From Sipunculus nudus (Eukaryota; Annelida; Sipuncula; Golfingiida; Sipunculidae): a stretch of DNA of 64,000 nucleotides. Below the pieces are notes generated by a model, which was not told the DNA's origin, ran no database searches, and worked only from the letters and a program-made list of their open reading frames with translations. Shown piece after piece: positions 41,727 to 51,913 of this stretch. The stretch covers positions 333,973-397,972 of the forward strand of contig JAPPUL010000073.1 in the NCBI GenBank assembly GCA_026874595.1, in the 5' to 3' direction. Every line of letters begins with the position of its first letter. The stretch's first letter is position 1. A program made the translations under genes and the position numbers.

Positions 41727-44700
41727 CTACTTATAACGTATTTTAGTAACTTCTTTAGTTTTCCCACTAGCATGCTCTATTTGAATTGTAGGTAAATCTT
41801 TACTACTATGTGGTCTAACACTCACTTTCTCTCCACTTTTTAGTGTTGCACTTCTAGTACCTGGTTTACTTGAGTGACTCTTAACTTTTAACCCTTTAGT
41901 TAACTTATCAAAGTCTTTATTAGCCTGTTTAAAGCCCCCTGCTCTGTTGTACTGATCTGTAAGTTTCTTTCCCTTTTTAGTAGTGTGCGTAAACTTAGCC
42001 TTATTCAATAAAGATGTAACTTTATTTGCCTGTTTAGTTGCTCTATATGCTTTAATAGCTTTTTTAATCTTATTAACAGCACCTGCGCCTATAAGCCCAG
42101 CGACAAAGCCTCCAGCAAAAGACTTGACCGCATCTTTAAAGCCATACTCCTCACCCGATGCCTTAGCAATAGCAGCATCAAGTCCCACATCGCCAAATCC
42201 TTCTAATACTGCTTTACCACCCCAAATAGCTAATAGAGGAACCCCTCCACTTGGATCAGTATACTTTACAGGATTGTGATGTGCATACGCATATGGGTTT
42301 AAATTAAGACTATTATATACTCCTCCATTTGGACTGCCAGATAAATAATCTTCAAATATCGGGTCTGGACTAACCCATAAACTGCCCTTCGGATCGTAGT
42401 ACCTTGCTCCATAATAATATAAACCCGTTTCTCGGTCAATCTCTTTGCCAGTAAAAAGGTAAAACGGCATCCGTCCTACACCCATAAATAGCAGATTCCC
42501 TGCTCGCTTCTCTATAAATATACCGCCAAATGGCACGTACTCTATATGCTCATACAACCTGTACTCAAGATCTTTCCCGCTTCCCCTTTCTCCACTAAGC
42601 AACGTTACAAAATTCGTGCTCCCCAAATGGTTAGTATGATAATAAAAGTGATAATCAAGATGTGGTTCTCCTGCATCTGTATGCACTATGCTTACTATCC
42701 GTTCATTCCCCACAAAGATATGTTTTGTATCCTGGCGCCCTAAAGTTAGATACTGATTTACATATATATACCCGATCCCTCGCTCATCTGCTTTAAAACG
42801 CCTAATCCCTCTATGATCATAACGATATACTTGCGGCGAGGCACGCCGATTCCTTACAAACTGAAGCCTATTCTCATCGTCCCAAACATAAACTCTATGC
42901 GTTCGTAAGTCCGTTGCTTTGTCTTTTATATATAAAAGGTTACCATTTGCATCATATTCAAGTGAATGCTTGCCATTACGTATAGGAGCGTGCGGACGTT
43001 TTTTGTCGTATGTATAGCGAAAGCTAGATTGTACACTATCCATATCATCAAGAATAGTAACCTTGAAATTCTCAACCGGGGGAGTCTCTTCTTTAGGAGT
43101 GCCAGGTGGTGGCGGCGGTCGAGTTGGTGTTCTGAGACGGCCCGATCGCGGTCTATATAGGCTCCCACGTCTTGGCCTCATTCTGTCCCGAGTCAGTATA
43201 TTTTCTTTTGTAATCCAGCCATTCTGTTCTTTAGAAGTTATATTATGTATCTTGTCATAATACATTCCTAGCTTATAGGTATAAACTTTTTCTTGGGGAA
43301 AATTATAATATTCGCTATAGGTGCCTCTGGCAAAAGTTAATCTATATAATTTATCATAAGTAAAATTGTGAGTTACAGGAGATGTATATGTATCTAGACT
43401 ATCTGGACGAGCAACGCTATTTTTAAGTTCAATAACATTGTCAACAAGGTCATATTTATATTTTAGGTTTTGAAACATAAATCCCTTTCTATCCTCAGTT
43501 CTAAGGCTAGAAAGCTTTTTATGATATCTGTCATAAGAATAGGTGCTTATGCTTCCATCACCACGTTTCATATATGTTTTTCGTCCGAACTTGTCATACC
43601 TAATCTCTTCTACATATTTGTTAGTTTTTCCCAAAAAGCGTCCTCTAACGCTCTTAACAAGTCCTCCAGAATCATATTCATATTCTATAGCTTCTTGGTT
43701 ATGACCACGATTATATTCGCTTTTGCCTCCTCCACTATCCAAAACAATCTTTTTAAGCCTTTGCCAATTATCAAAAGTATATTCAGTTACATATATTGGG
43801 AGCTTGTAACTATCAGGTACATCAAATTCTAAAACCCAACGTACTCTCCATTTGTACTCAGCAAAGCCATATAAAGGATTTAATTTGCTGTTTTTCGTTT
43901 CATCTATAAATGCATTTATCGCACTTACTTCTTTTACAACCTCACCCAATTTCCCATAGTAATACTCATCACTTCCAGCTTGATGCAACACCTTAATAAC
44001 TCGTCCAACACGATTGTAAGAAGCATCTTTATCTCCATATTCATAAATTACGTTATTCGCTGGGAAATACGGATACTTTATTTCTTGCAAACGATTATAC
44101 TCATAAATATATTCTATCTTATCACTAATCTCAGGTAATCTATATGTATCCCTTTTTTTATGTTTTCGGGCAAGCTCTGATGTATGTTGTGATATTAGGT
44201 TTGAAGCTTTGTCATACTCATACACTCTAAATCCTATATCACCATTTTCTAAATATATTCTTCTTCCAAGATTATCATATTCTATCTTAGTTAGATTCCC
44301 TTCATGGTCTTTAACAAGAATTAGTTCCTTCATCGGGTTATAACTATATTCTGTTAGAATGTCATAAGGTTCTTTTACAAAGCGAATTAGCCCTTTAATG
44401 TCTTTATAGGTTTTTGTAACATTTGACAGTGGGTCCTCTCGTGCTTCTAAGAAGTAGGTTTTATTTTTTAGTTTCTCAAAGCCATAAGAAAATTTTATTA
44501 TTCTATCCTTATTAGGAGATGGTAGGCTAATCTCAAGTACTCTATCCATAACATCATATCTTTTTTCTGTATATAGCATGTCATTAGAAGGATTAATATA
44601 GAGTTTAGATTTATTGGCCTTCTCATCAACTCCAGGATAATATTCTCGTACAACTCGTCCCCAAAAATCATATTCAACGCGCCCTGATACAACCATTTTA

Positions 44701-47700
44701 TCTTGTGTTCCATTAGTAGTACTTATTGTTGCATCTTTTTTTGTTTGAATAACACGTCCCAGACTATCTATAAATAAGACCGTTTCTATTGGGTCATTTT
44801 TTTTGTCTTTATGTTTGGTTATAGCATGAGGATAAATATTTTGTTCGGCTTTAAATCTTGTTTCATACGAAAAGATTATAGTTGGATCGCTTAAACTATC
44901 ATAAGGACCGGCTATTTTTGTAGTTCTGCCAAATTCGTCATAGCTATAGCGCATAACATTGTCATTTAGGTCGCTAACTTCTAATGGCAGCCCAAACTTA
45001 TAATCATATTCACTTTTAGAACTATAGCCAAAGGCATCCTTTGTCTCTGTTACATAAGTGTTTAGCTCAGTATCATATGTTAGGGAAACGGAGTAACGTT
45101 CACCCTTATGGTTTTGTGGATATTTCGTGTTTATCATATTGCCATACTTATCATATTGCATATCATAAACAATCTCTTCATTGTCCTCCAGTATATGAGT
45201 TAGCTTTATAAGATTACCTTTACTATCATATACTACATTCCTTTCTCTATAAACCTTATTAGCTCCATCCGCTACTCTAATAGATATTGGAAGGTTAACT
45301 ATATATTTACTACTCAAATAATCTATAGTATTAGAATACTTTATGAAAGCAATTACATCATCACTAGTCAAAGTAGGATCTGAGCCTTCAATATATTTTG
45401 TAATATTTCCATAAGTATCATATTCATTTTTAATAACACTAGTTTTTTGAGCTTTTACTTGCCCTTCATAAAACTCACTCTTAACCTCTAAAAGCCTTGG
45501 AAACACACTCAAAAACTTGATTTTATTAACAATATCTTGATTAGTAACTTGTTCATAACTCGAACTATTGGCAAGCACCTTAACAAAGTCATAAGTATTT
45601 ATAAGCTTAAAATATTTTTTGCCATCTCCCTTTATCAATTGCTCAAGCAAAAGCCCTTTTCTATAATAATTTGTAGTATCAAAAGTCTCAATTACACTTC
45701 TTGTTTTAGTTACTGTAGCATTATTTGCATCTTTTTCCTTATGGATTTGTTTTGTTTTTAGACTTTTAAAGCCAAAAAACTCTCTTTCTCTTCTATCGTA
45801 GGAAGGCTTACTATACTCATACTCAGTTATATACTCAGTAGACTGACTACCACCGCTTTTATAGCCAATCGGATCTTTCAATTTCGTTTTAGACAAAACC
45901 CATTTACTATATGGCATTTTAAAAGTATTTCCCGTTTTCTCATAAAAAAGCTCTATCTTTGCGCCAAGAGGTCTTTTTATTGTATGCAAGAGGTTAGTTT
46001 TGCCTGTTTTATTTGGATATACTTTTAGGCTCTGTTTGCCCTGAGGAATTACATAGTCAGGATATCCGTCTCCATTTATATCTTTTATAACCGCATTAGG
46101 GCTACTTGCGCTTTGACCATAGTCAAAACCAGGATTTATTACTATAGATATCGGGAAAAAGGGGATTGGTATCGGTATTCCTATAGTCAAGGTGACACCC
46201 AAATGCTTACTATAAGTACTATTATCATTGATATTACTTACCTCTCTGCTCTGTACCTTTTGATAAGCAGCAAAACCATAGCCTGTATTATATGCAATTT
46301 CAATAGAGTCTACGCTTTTTCTAACCTTATCAATAAGACCATCTCCATTCATATCTATCAAGGCAAATGTTGTCTTTGACTTTTCCTCATTTGAACCCAA
46401 ACCTCCACTAAAACTAGCACTTGTAGTAGAAAAGCCCAAGTTCGCATCTAGGGATTTCGTCTTACTTTCTGTTTTTGCTATGCTATCTAAACCAGTCCAT
46501 TTCTCTTGACTTTCAAAACCTCTTCCGTTATTAAAGGCAACCATTTTTCCAAATAGCTTATCAGGAAGGGCATCTCCATTTATGTCTATCAAGTAGGAAA
46601 TTGTCTCAGATTCTCCAGCTCCCACAGCACCTCCTACTGACGCCATCATAGTCGGGCTTGATGAATTTGTTACACTACCAACATCCCCACTAGTGCTAGT
46701 ATCTTTTGCAGGAGACTCAGTTTTAAGAGGAATATTTGATAAATTAGCACCTAAACCTCCTGACCCAGAAGTAAACGAACTTTCCCTAACATTAAAAGAC
46801 CCACTAATATTATAATCGCTAAGTCCTCCTAACATATTAGTATATTGGATTTTATTACTACTCACAATATCAGGAAAACGATCCCCATTCATATCCATAA
46901 AACCTATATTAGTCGAACCATCCCCTGTAGACTGTGCGGCATTGGCACCAAGATTGAATTTGCCAATAGATACACCTGCTCCAATATTTACACTGACTTG
47001 TTTTGTATAAGAAAACAATATAGGCGCTTTTGAAATACCTTGCCCACCAGTAGTAAAACCAGGAGCAAAACTTTCTGCTTTTATCTTCTCAACATGTTTT
47101 ACTCCAAGACGAGAACTACTCATCCTATTCCCTGAAATCCAAACATCTTTATCATTTCCAAGCCAGTAACCTCCTCCTCCCTTCAACTTATCTTGTGCAT
47201 GCTTAGCTCCATCTCTATCTGCATTAGCTGATAATAATATACTACGAGGAGCCATAGGATAAACTACTATATTATCAACTATTCTAGACCTAGCCGCTTC
47301 TTTCTCAGAATCATTAGCATTCTTAAGTTTTTTTGCATCAGCATTAGAAAGTGGAGCCTTATCAATTTGTTCTTTATCAATTCGATCATTTGGGCTATAC
47401 TCAAAACTAAGATTACCAGCTTTCGCTTTATCTTTGCCTTCTTTAAAACTAGCCTTATATCCCTTATACGCAAAGTAAGACCAACCTCTATAACTCTCAG
47501 GATAAAAGGCCTCAGTCCCCTTATCCTCAGTAATATACCTTGAAGTATAAAAAACAATAGGCACATTTCTATATTTTAATTCGCCCTTTTTCTTACCTCC
47601 CACAATCTCTACATCATTAAGACGTTCTATATCAGCATCATTAAGAGATATTGGACTACATGGATCAGGCTCTGGGCCTGAACCTTTACAATCAGATTCC

Positions 47701-50700
47701 GCCGGACGTACATTTGTATATAAATATTCTGGTATACTAGAAGAGCCAGACGATGGATTATATCTAGGATTTTTAATGCGATATATAGGGTATTTTAAGA
47801 ATACTGACCCCATGAACACGTAGCCTAATAATTCTGGATTTGTTGTGCTATAAGAAAAGTATAAATCCTTACCATGCAGCTCAGAGATCTTTAGTTTACT
47901 TTCATAAGTCCCCTCAAAAGAAGATAGCGGATTATTTGTACTAACTCCATCTTCATCAAGCCCCACAATAGCTCCATCTTTAATCGACACCTTCACTTTC
48001 TTAACCAGCCCTACTCTCTCCTTTACTGTAAAGTATATTTCACCATCTAGTTTATTAATAGCATCTGGTTTAATAGCTCTTAGCTTGCTTTGATCTACCT
48101 CAAATTTAAAACGTAAGGCTACATCATCAGGGTTATCTTCACTCCCTTCTATAACAAAACTCCTCGGTAGTGCTGGATTATTATATGCTATTACACGCTC
48201 TAAGACTGTATTTACTCCAGAAGCAGAATAACTACACTCCAGTTTCGATTCTAATATACTATCCAAAATAGTTTTATCCAGTATAACATATCTTGCAAAC
48301 AAAACATCTTTCACTCCTCCAATACCAGCATTATTAGTAATTTTACCGTCTTCTATTTTAAGCTTAACTGTTTTTACTTCTTTAAGAGACTCAAGCTTTA
48401 ACCAAATATACCCTGAAACCTTAGTCTTGAAACTAAGCATAGGTTTAACGCTTTTTAGCTCCAATTGCCCAATAACAGTTTTTTCTAATATCGTTTTCGG
48501 ATAAAGACTTATGTTATACATAGGCAAGAAGGTATAGCTAGATTTATCAGCATCAGCAACTGGCTTTTCTACCTCCTCTATCTTCTTACCTCCCTTCCCA
48601 TCAGCACCCTCTTCTTTAGCAAAAACACTCTTATACTCTATCAAAGGCTTCCATTCAAGCTGTTGCAAATCTATTGGAGAATTAACATATATATTAAATT
48701 TAAGCAAATCGCCACGCCCAACTCTAACTTCTAACTCGTTGCTTAGAGAACCTGTAAAAGAAAAGCTTTTATCCTCTGATAATAACTTAGTTTTTCCCTT
48801 CTCTTTATAGACTCTTTGTTTTACATTTACTTCTTTTTTGCCGCTTTTGACCTTTTTTATTTCCTCTATCTCTTCCCTCTCTACATGTTCTATATCTACT
48901 CTAATATCATCACTAGTTTTTCCCTTCTTAGCAAAACCAACCTTTATCTTAACATCTCCACTCATTGGAACTACAAAAGTATCGCTTCGTCCCGCAAGAA
49001 CAAAATCATCAGAAGATTTATATACATAAGGATTTAAATTATTTAGATCCTTTGCATCTTTTGGTAGATCCAAATAACTTATCTTAGGAGACCACTCAAC
49101 TTGATCATATGATCCATCCGCAGTCGCATCTTGCCCCGATTGCAACCTAAAATAAATACTGTCCCCTTCTCTTACAGATAATTTCTCTACATTAGCTGAA
49201 ACCGTAGTACTTGGCTCTTTATGAGGAAGAACTTTATACCATTTAACATTATTAGCCTTAACACCATTATATTGGATGCTTGCTTTAACTCCATCTTTTT
49301 TATCTTTGCCAGCAAAGTCTTTATAAGATTGTCGACCTGCTTTTAGTGTGTCTGGATAATCATCTTGCCCCAATATCTTTAATTGCCCTTCTATCTTTAT
49401 ATCTCCATCAAAAGGCACTTGCCACTGCCTAACCGCATCTATCAATGGAAATTGTGCAATGTCTCGCTTATAATCATCTTCAAACTGTTTTATCTGTGCA
49501 TTGCTAAAAAGACCCTCAGTTAATATATTACTACCATTACCTACAGGCACTAATGTATTAGCACTAGCAGTACCAAAACTAATGCTATTATTCCCTTTAT
49601 ATGTATTAAAATAAACAGAGCCGTTAGATATATAGTCTATAAGCCCATCCCCATTAACGTCTCGTAAATATTTACTCTCTTTTGTCTTACTAGTTACTTT
49701 CTTTCCTGAAAGACTTATAAAACCCAAATAAGCTTCTCCTGCATGCACCGTCGTCTCTGACCTACTATACGATATCCCAAAATCACTGCCTCCTATATTA
49801 TACTCCTCACCAAAACGCCTTTTTACACTACCCTCATTTAAACGATACTTAAATCCTCCTCCACTATCATAAACCATATCAGCTAGCCCATCTCCATTTA
49901 TATCAAATAAATCAGCAACTGTCTCAGAATCGTTTGAACTATACCCTCCCCTATAACCTCCACTAATTTCTTTAAAACCCACAATCCCTATCGCTACCCC
50001 AAAATATCCATGTACCCCACTGTTAGTACCTAGAGAACCTCCCAATATATTTGACTTGTCCCCCAATAACTTATTCGAGGAAACCTTCCTCCCTTTTCCC
50101 ACCCAGTCCTCAACATCTACGAAAATCCCTCCTTTACGTTCATCATAATAACTAAACTCATGTTTATGAAAAGTAGCTCCACTTGCCCCACCCTCTGATA
50201 TACTCTCCAATAAACTCTTAGAAAAAGCTCCCTCCTTATAAGAAAACTTATAACTCCTTACTAAATCATCCCTATACTTTACTTTTATCTCACTCAAACG
50301 CTTATCTTTTAATATCTTAAAACCACTTCGAAAACTTACTATTCTATCAGGCCGCCCTTCATACGAAAACTCAACGCTATACTTCCCTCCTACTCCATTA
50401 TGTCCCGTATACAAAATCTTTTTAAGATAAATATTATAAGACTCCTTATCATAACTATAATCTATCGTATTCCCTTTACTATCCACAACCCGACGAAGGA
50501 ACCACTTGAATATTTCCATATCCTTAGATTCCAAAACCCCTACAGATCCACTATCAGATGGCTCCTTGCCATAATATCTTTTTGTTCCATCTTTACTTGT
50601 AATTTCCCAATAATAATTACTTGGCAAATTCCCTTTCCTAATTATCTTGCTAAATCCTCCCTCAACACGGGGATAAAATCTCTTATCTTTTTTTCTAGCC

Positions 50701-51845
50701 TCTAACTGTCCTCGATGCGCCAACGGCGCCAATTGACTGCCATTTAAAAGATAGGTCTCTGTCTCAGAAGATTTATCATACCTTGGCACTCCCCACCTTG
50801 TGTCTACCACAATAGCCGATTCCCTTAAAAGCCACCCAACTCCAAGCAAACCATTTGCATTATCACTACTATAATCTATACTAAGCATTGGAGACAATCC
50901 CGCACGCCCCTTCGGTAGCTTCAACGGATAACTAAAAGATACATCTCCATAATTATTACCTGAGGGAAGCTCTATCAAACTAATGCCTTCTGAAGGAGTT
51001 CCTGCTCCTATCCCTTTTATCGACGTCGGATCAAAGGTCGATATATTTGCCTCCCCAGGGCTTGGCAGCGTCGAGTTTATCATATCCGTAAAGTGATCTG
51101 TTACGCTTAGTATTAATTTATTCTCTTTATCTATTCCTATTCGCTTAAGCGATATCCATTTGCGCAAAACCTCATCGTAATAGTAAGTCTTTATATCCTC
51201 TTCTGTAAGACCAGAAGGAATAGATTTAGGATCATAAGGAAGTTTCACTAATACAGCTTCTTTAAACTTTGTACCATGTGGCAAAAAGCGATACCCCTCC
51301 ACAAGCCCACCTGTTACGTTACGCATCCCAACCCCAAGCTTTGCAAGTCCTCCCTTTGCTCCATCCTCTACTCTCTTTAATATAGACTCTATCTTTATCT
51401 TTACTCCAGAAGGTAAGGCTCTATCCCTTAATACAAGCTGGGCACCCTCAAACCCTATGCGCATAAGTTTATCTTTTAATACCCCTTTAGAACCAATTCT
51501 AGACCCAGATCTTACACCCTTTGACTCTTTAATTGAAGACTTTGAAGACTTTGAAGAATTAAATCTTGAAGAAGTAGAAGCATTTGGCTTAGCATTTGAC
51601 TTCTTAACTAAAGATTTAGATTTAACTAAATTTATCCCGTCTATCCCGTCAGAAGCTTTAGACACAACCCCTCTAGAACCAGAAGAATTTATAGAGATAT
51701 TAGAAGAGATCCTTTCAATAACAAAATTGCTAGCCTTATATTCTCTCTCTTGCCTGCTTGTACTTACAAAACAAAATAGCAAAATAAAGACTATTACTAA
51801 TAATCTTCTTATATTAAAAACCAAATTCATATTAAAACCCTGCAC
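41727..51845 (-). CDS. Giant exported SpvB/Rhs polymorphic toxin protein
   Basis: 3372 residues. In order: N-terminal hydrophobic signal (RRLLVIVFILLFCF); Ser/Lys-rich stretch; FLPHGTKFKEAVLVKLPYD domain common in SpvB-type proteins (about 130-260); SpvB domain with SLIELPSGNNYGDVSFSYPL (from about 280); FG-GAP-like NGDG repeats (about 652, 730, 1655, 1757, 1833, 1925) around a 900-residue beta-rich insertion; Tc-toxin-like middle region; Rhs YD repeats (about 2150-2900); a proline-rich insert (PTRPPPPPGTP); core end YYYGARYYDPKGS; NPVKYTDPSGG (about 3199); then a 173-residue tip. The tip ends GTRSATLKSGEKVSVRPHSS and IQIEHASGKTKE, resembling RNase-like Rhs tips. Start is GTG 51845 or ATG 51830, both with possible ribosome sites. 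The Rhs shell would encapsulate the tip. Confidence 0.9.
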   Translation of the reverse strand: MQGFNMNLVFNIRRLLVIVFILLFCFVSTSRQEREYKASNFVIERISSNISINSSGSRGVVSKASDGIDGINLVKSKSLVKKSNAKPNASTSSRFNSSKSSKSSIKESKGVRSGSRIGSKGVLKDKLMRIGFEGAQLVLRDRALPSGVKIKIESILKRVEDGAKGGLAKLGVGMRNVTGGLVEGYRFLPHGTKFKEAVLVKLPYDPKSIPSGLTEEDIKTYYYDEVLRKWISLKRIGIDKENKLILSVTDHFTDMINSTLPSPGEANISTFDPTSIKGIGAGTPSEGISLIELPSGNNYGDVSFSYPLKLPKGRAGLSPMLSIDYSSDNANGLLGVGWLLRESAIVVDTRWGVPRYDKSSETETYLLNGSQLAPLAHRGQLEARKKDKRFYPRVEGGFSKIIRKGNLPSNYYWEITSKDGTKRYYGKEPSDSGSVGVLESKDMEIFKWFLRRVVDSKGNTIDYSYDKESYNIYLKKILYTGHNGVGGKYSVEFSYEGRPDRIVSFRSGFKILKDKRLSEIKVKYRDDLVRSYKFSYKEGAFSKSLLESISEGGASGATFHKHEFSYYDERKGGIFVDVEDWVGKGRKVSSNKLLGDKSNILGGSLGTNSGVHGYFGVAIGIVGFKEISGGYRGGYSSNDSETVADLFDINGDGLADMVYDSGGGFKYRLNEGSVKRRFGEEYNIGGSDFGISYSRSETTVHAGEAYLGFISLSGKKVTSKTKESKYLRDVNGDGLIDYISNGSVYFNTYKGNNSISFGTASANTLVPVGNGSNILTEGLFSNAQIKQFEDDYKRDIAQFPLIDAVRQWQVPFDGDIKIEGQLKILGQDDYPDTLKAGRQSYKDFAGKDKKDGVKASIQYNGVKANNVKWYKVLPHKEPSTTVSANVEKLSVREGDSIYFRLQSGQDATADGSYDQVEWSPKISYLDLPKDAKDLNNLNPYVYKSSDDFVLAGRSDTFVVPMSGDVKIKVGFAKKGKTSDDIRVDIEHVEREEIEEIKKVKSGKKEVNVKQRVYKEKGKTKLLSEDKSFSFTGSLSNELEVRVGRGDLLKFNIYVNSPIDLQQLEWKPLIEYKSVFAKEEGADGKGGKKIEEVEKPVADADKSSYTFLPMYNISLYPKTILEKTVIGQLELKSVKPMLSFKTKVSGYIWLKLESLKEVKTVKLKIEDGKITNNAGIGGVKDVLFARYVILDKTILDSILESKLECSYSASGVNTVLERVIAYNNPALPRSFVIEGSEDNPDDVALRFKFEVDQSKLRAIKPDAINKLDGEIYFTVKERVGLVKKVKVSIKDGAIVGLDEDGVSTNNPLSSFEGTYESKLKISELHGKDLYFSYSTTNPELLGYVFMGSVFLKYPIYRIKNPRYNPSSGSSSIPEYLYTNVRPAESDCKGSGPEPDPCSPISLNDADIERLNDVEIVGGKKKGELKYRNVPIVFYTSRYITEDKGTEAFYPESYRGWSYFAYKGYKASFKEGKDKAKAGNLSFEYSPNDRIDKEQIDKAPLSNADAKKLKNANDSEKEAARSRIVDNIVVYPMAPRSILLSANADRDGAKHAQDKLKGGGGYWLGNDKDVWISGNRMSSSRLGVKHVEKIKAESFAPGFTTGGQGISKAPILFSYTKQVSVNIGAGVSIGKFNLGANAAQSTGDGSTNIGFMDMNGDRFPDIVSSNKIQYTNMLGGLSDYNISGSFNVRESSFTSGSGGLGANLSNIPLKTESPAKDTSTSGDVGSVTNSSSPTMMASVGGAVGAGESETISYLIDINGDALPDKLFGKMVAFNNGRGFESQEKWTGLDSIAKTESKTKSLDANLGFSTTSASFSGGLGSNEEKSKTTFALIDMNGDGLIDKVRKSVDSIEIAYNTGYGFAAYQKVQSREVSNINDNSTYSKHLGVTLTIGIPIPIPFFPISIVINPGFDYGQSASSPNAVIKDINGDGYPDYVIPQGKQSLKVYPNKTGKTNLLHTIKRPLGAKIELFYEKTGNTFKMPYSKWVLSKTKLKDPIGYKSGGSQSTEYITEYEYSKPSYDRREREFFGFKSLKTKQIHKEKDANNATVTKTRSVIETFDTTNYYRKGLLLEQLIKGDGKKYFKLINTYDFVKVLANSSSYEQVTNQDIVNKIKFLSVFPRLLEVKSEFYEGQVKAQKTSVIKNEYDTYGNITKYIEGSDPTLTSDDVIAFIKYSNTIDYLSSKYIVNLPISIRVADGANKVYRERNVVYDSKGNLIKLTHILEDNEEIVYDMQYDKYGNMINTKYPQNHKGERYSVSLTYDTELNTYVTETKDAFGYSSKSEYDYKFGLPLEVSDLNDNVMRYSYDEFGRTTKIAGPYDSLSDPTIIFSYETRFKAEQNIYPHAITKHKDKKNDPIETVLFIDSLGRVIQTKKDATISTTNGTQDKMVVSGRVEYDFWGRVVREYYPGVDEKANKSKLYINPSNDMLYTEKRYDVMDRVLEISLPSPNKDRIIKFSYGFEKLKNKTYFLEAREDPLSNVTKTYKDIKGLIRFVKEPYDILTEYSYNPMKELILVKDHEGNLTKIEYDNLGRRIYLENGDIGFRVYEYDKASNLISQHTSELARKHKKRDTYRLPEISDKIEYIYEYNRLQEIKYPYFPANNVIYEYGDKDASYNRVGRVIKVLHQAGSDEYYYGKLGEVVKEVSAINAFIDETKNSKLNPLYGFAEYKWRVRWVLEFDVPDSYKLPIYVTEYTFDNWQRLKKIVLDSGGGKSEYNRGHNQEAIEYEYDSGGLVKSVRGRFLGKTNKYVEEIRYDKFGRKTYMKRGDGSISTYSYDRYHKKLSSLRTEDRKGFMFQNLKYKYDLVDNVIELKNSVARPDSLDTYTSPVTHNFTYDKLYRLTFARGTYSEYYNFPQEKVYTYKLGMYYDKIHNITSKEQNGWITKENILTRDRMRPRRGSLYRPRSGRLRTPTRPPPPPGTPKEETPPVENFKVTILDDMDSVQSSFRYTYDKKRPHAPIRNGKHSLEYDANGNLLYIKDKATDLRTHRVYVWDDENRLQFVRNRRASPQVYRYDHRGIRRFKADERGIGYIYVNQYLTLGRQDTKHIFVGNERIVSIVHTDAGEPHLDYHFYYHTNHLGSTNFVTLLSGERGSGKDLEYRLYEHIEYVPFGGIFIEKRAGNLLFMGVGRMPFYLFTGKEIDRETGLYYYGARYYDPKGSLWVSPDPIFEDYLSGSPNGGVYNSLNLNPYAYAHHNPVKYTDPSGGVPLLAIWGGKAVLEGFGDVGLDAAIAKASGEEYGFKDAVKSFAGGFVAGLIGAGAVNKIKKAIKAYRATKQANKVTSLLNKAKFTHTTKKGKKLTDQYNRAGGFKQANKDFDKLTKGLKVKSHSSKPGTRSATLKSGEKVSVRPHSSKDLPTIQIEHASGKTKEVTKIRYK
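42246..42425 (-). repeat. Rhs core-end repeat inside the giant gene (parent copy)
   Basis: Encodes the stretch from GARYYDP to NPVKYTDPSG. Shorter near-identical copies precede the displaced tips at 33364, 34558, 36753 and 37728, with diverged copies at about 35900-35998 and 40668-40728. Confidence 0.92.
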
Positions 51846-51913
51846 CTTAAAAGCTCCCTATAAAATATTTTAGCATAAATTACTAACTCGTTTTATTCTC
51901 TCCTTTCTACAAC

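Noticed and set aside
41727-51845. Rhs protein delivered by type VI secretion
   Set aside because: The protein has an N-terminal signal segment and no PAAR domain, and no VgrG or Hcp gene is visible; a T6SS elsewhere in the genome cannot be excluded.
41983-51873. Many open frames opposite to the giant Rhs gene (for example 43470-43832 and 51457-51873)
   Set aside because: They lie inside a gene with clear domain content, have no ribosome sites or recognisable products, and are frame shadows of the Rhs gene.
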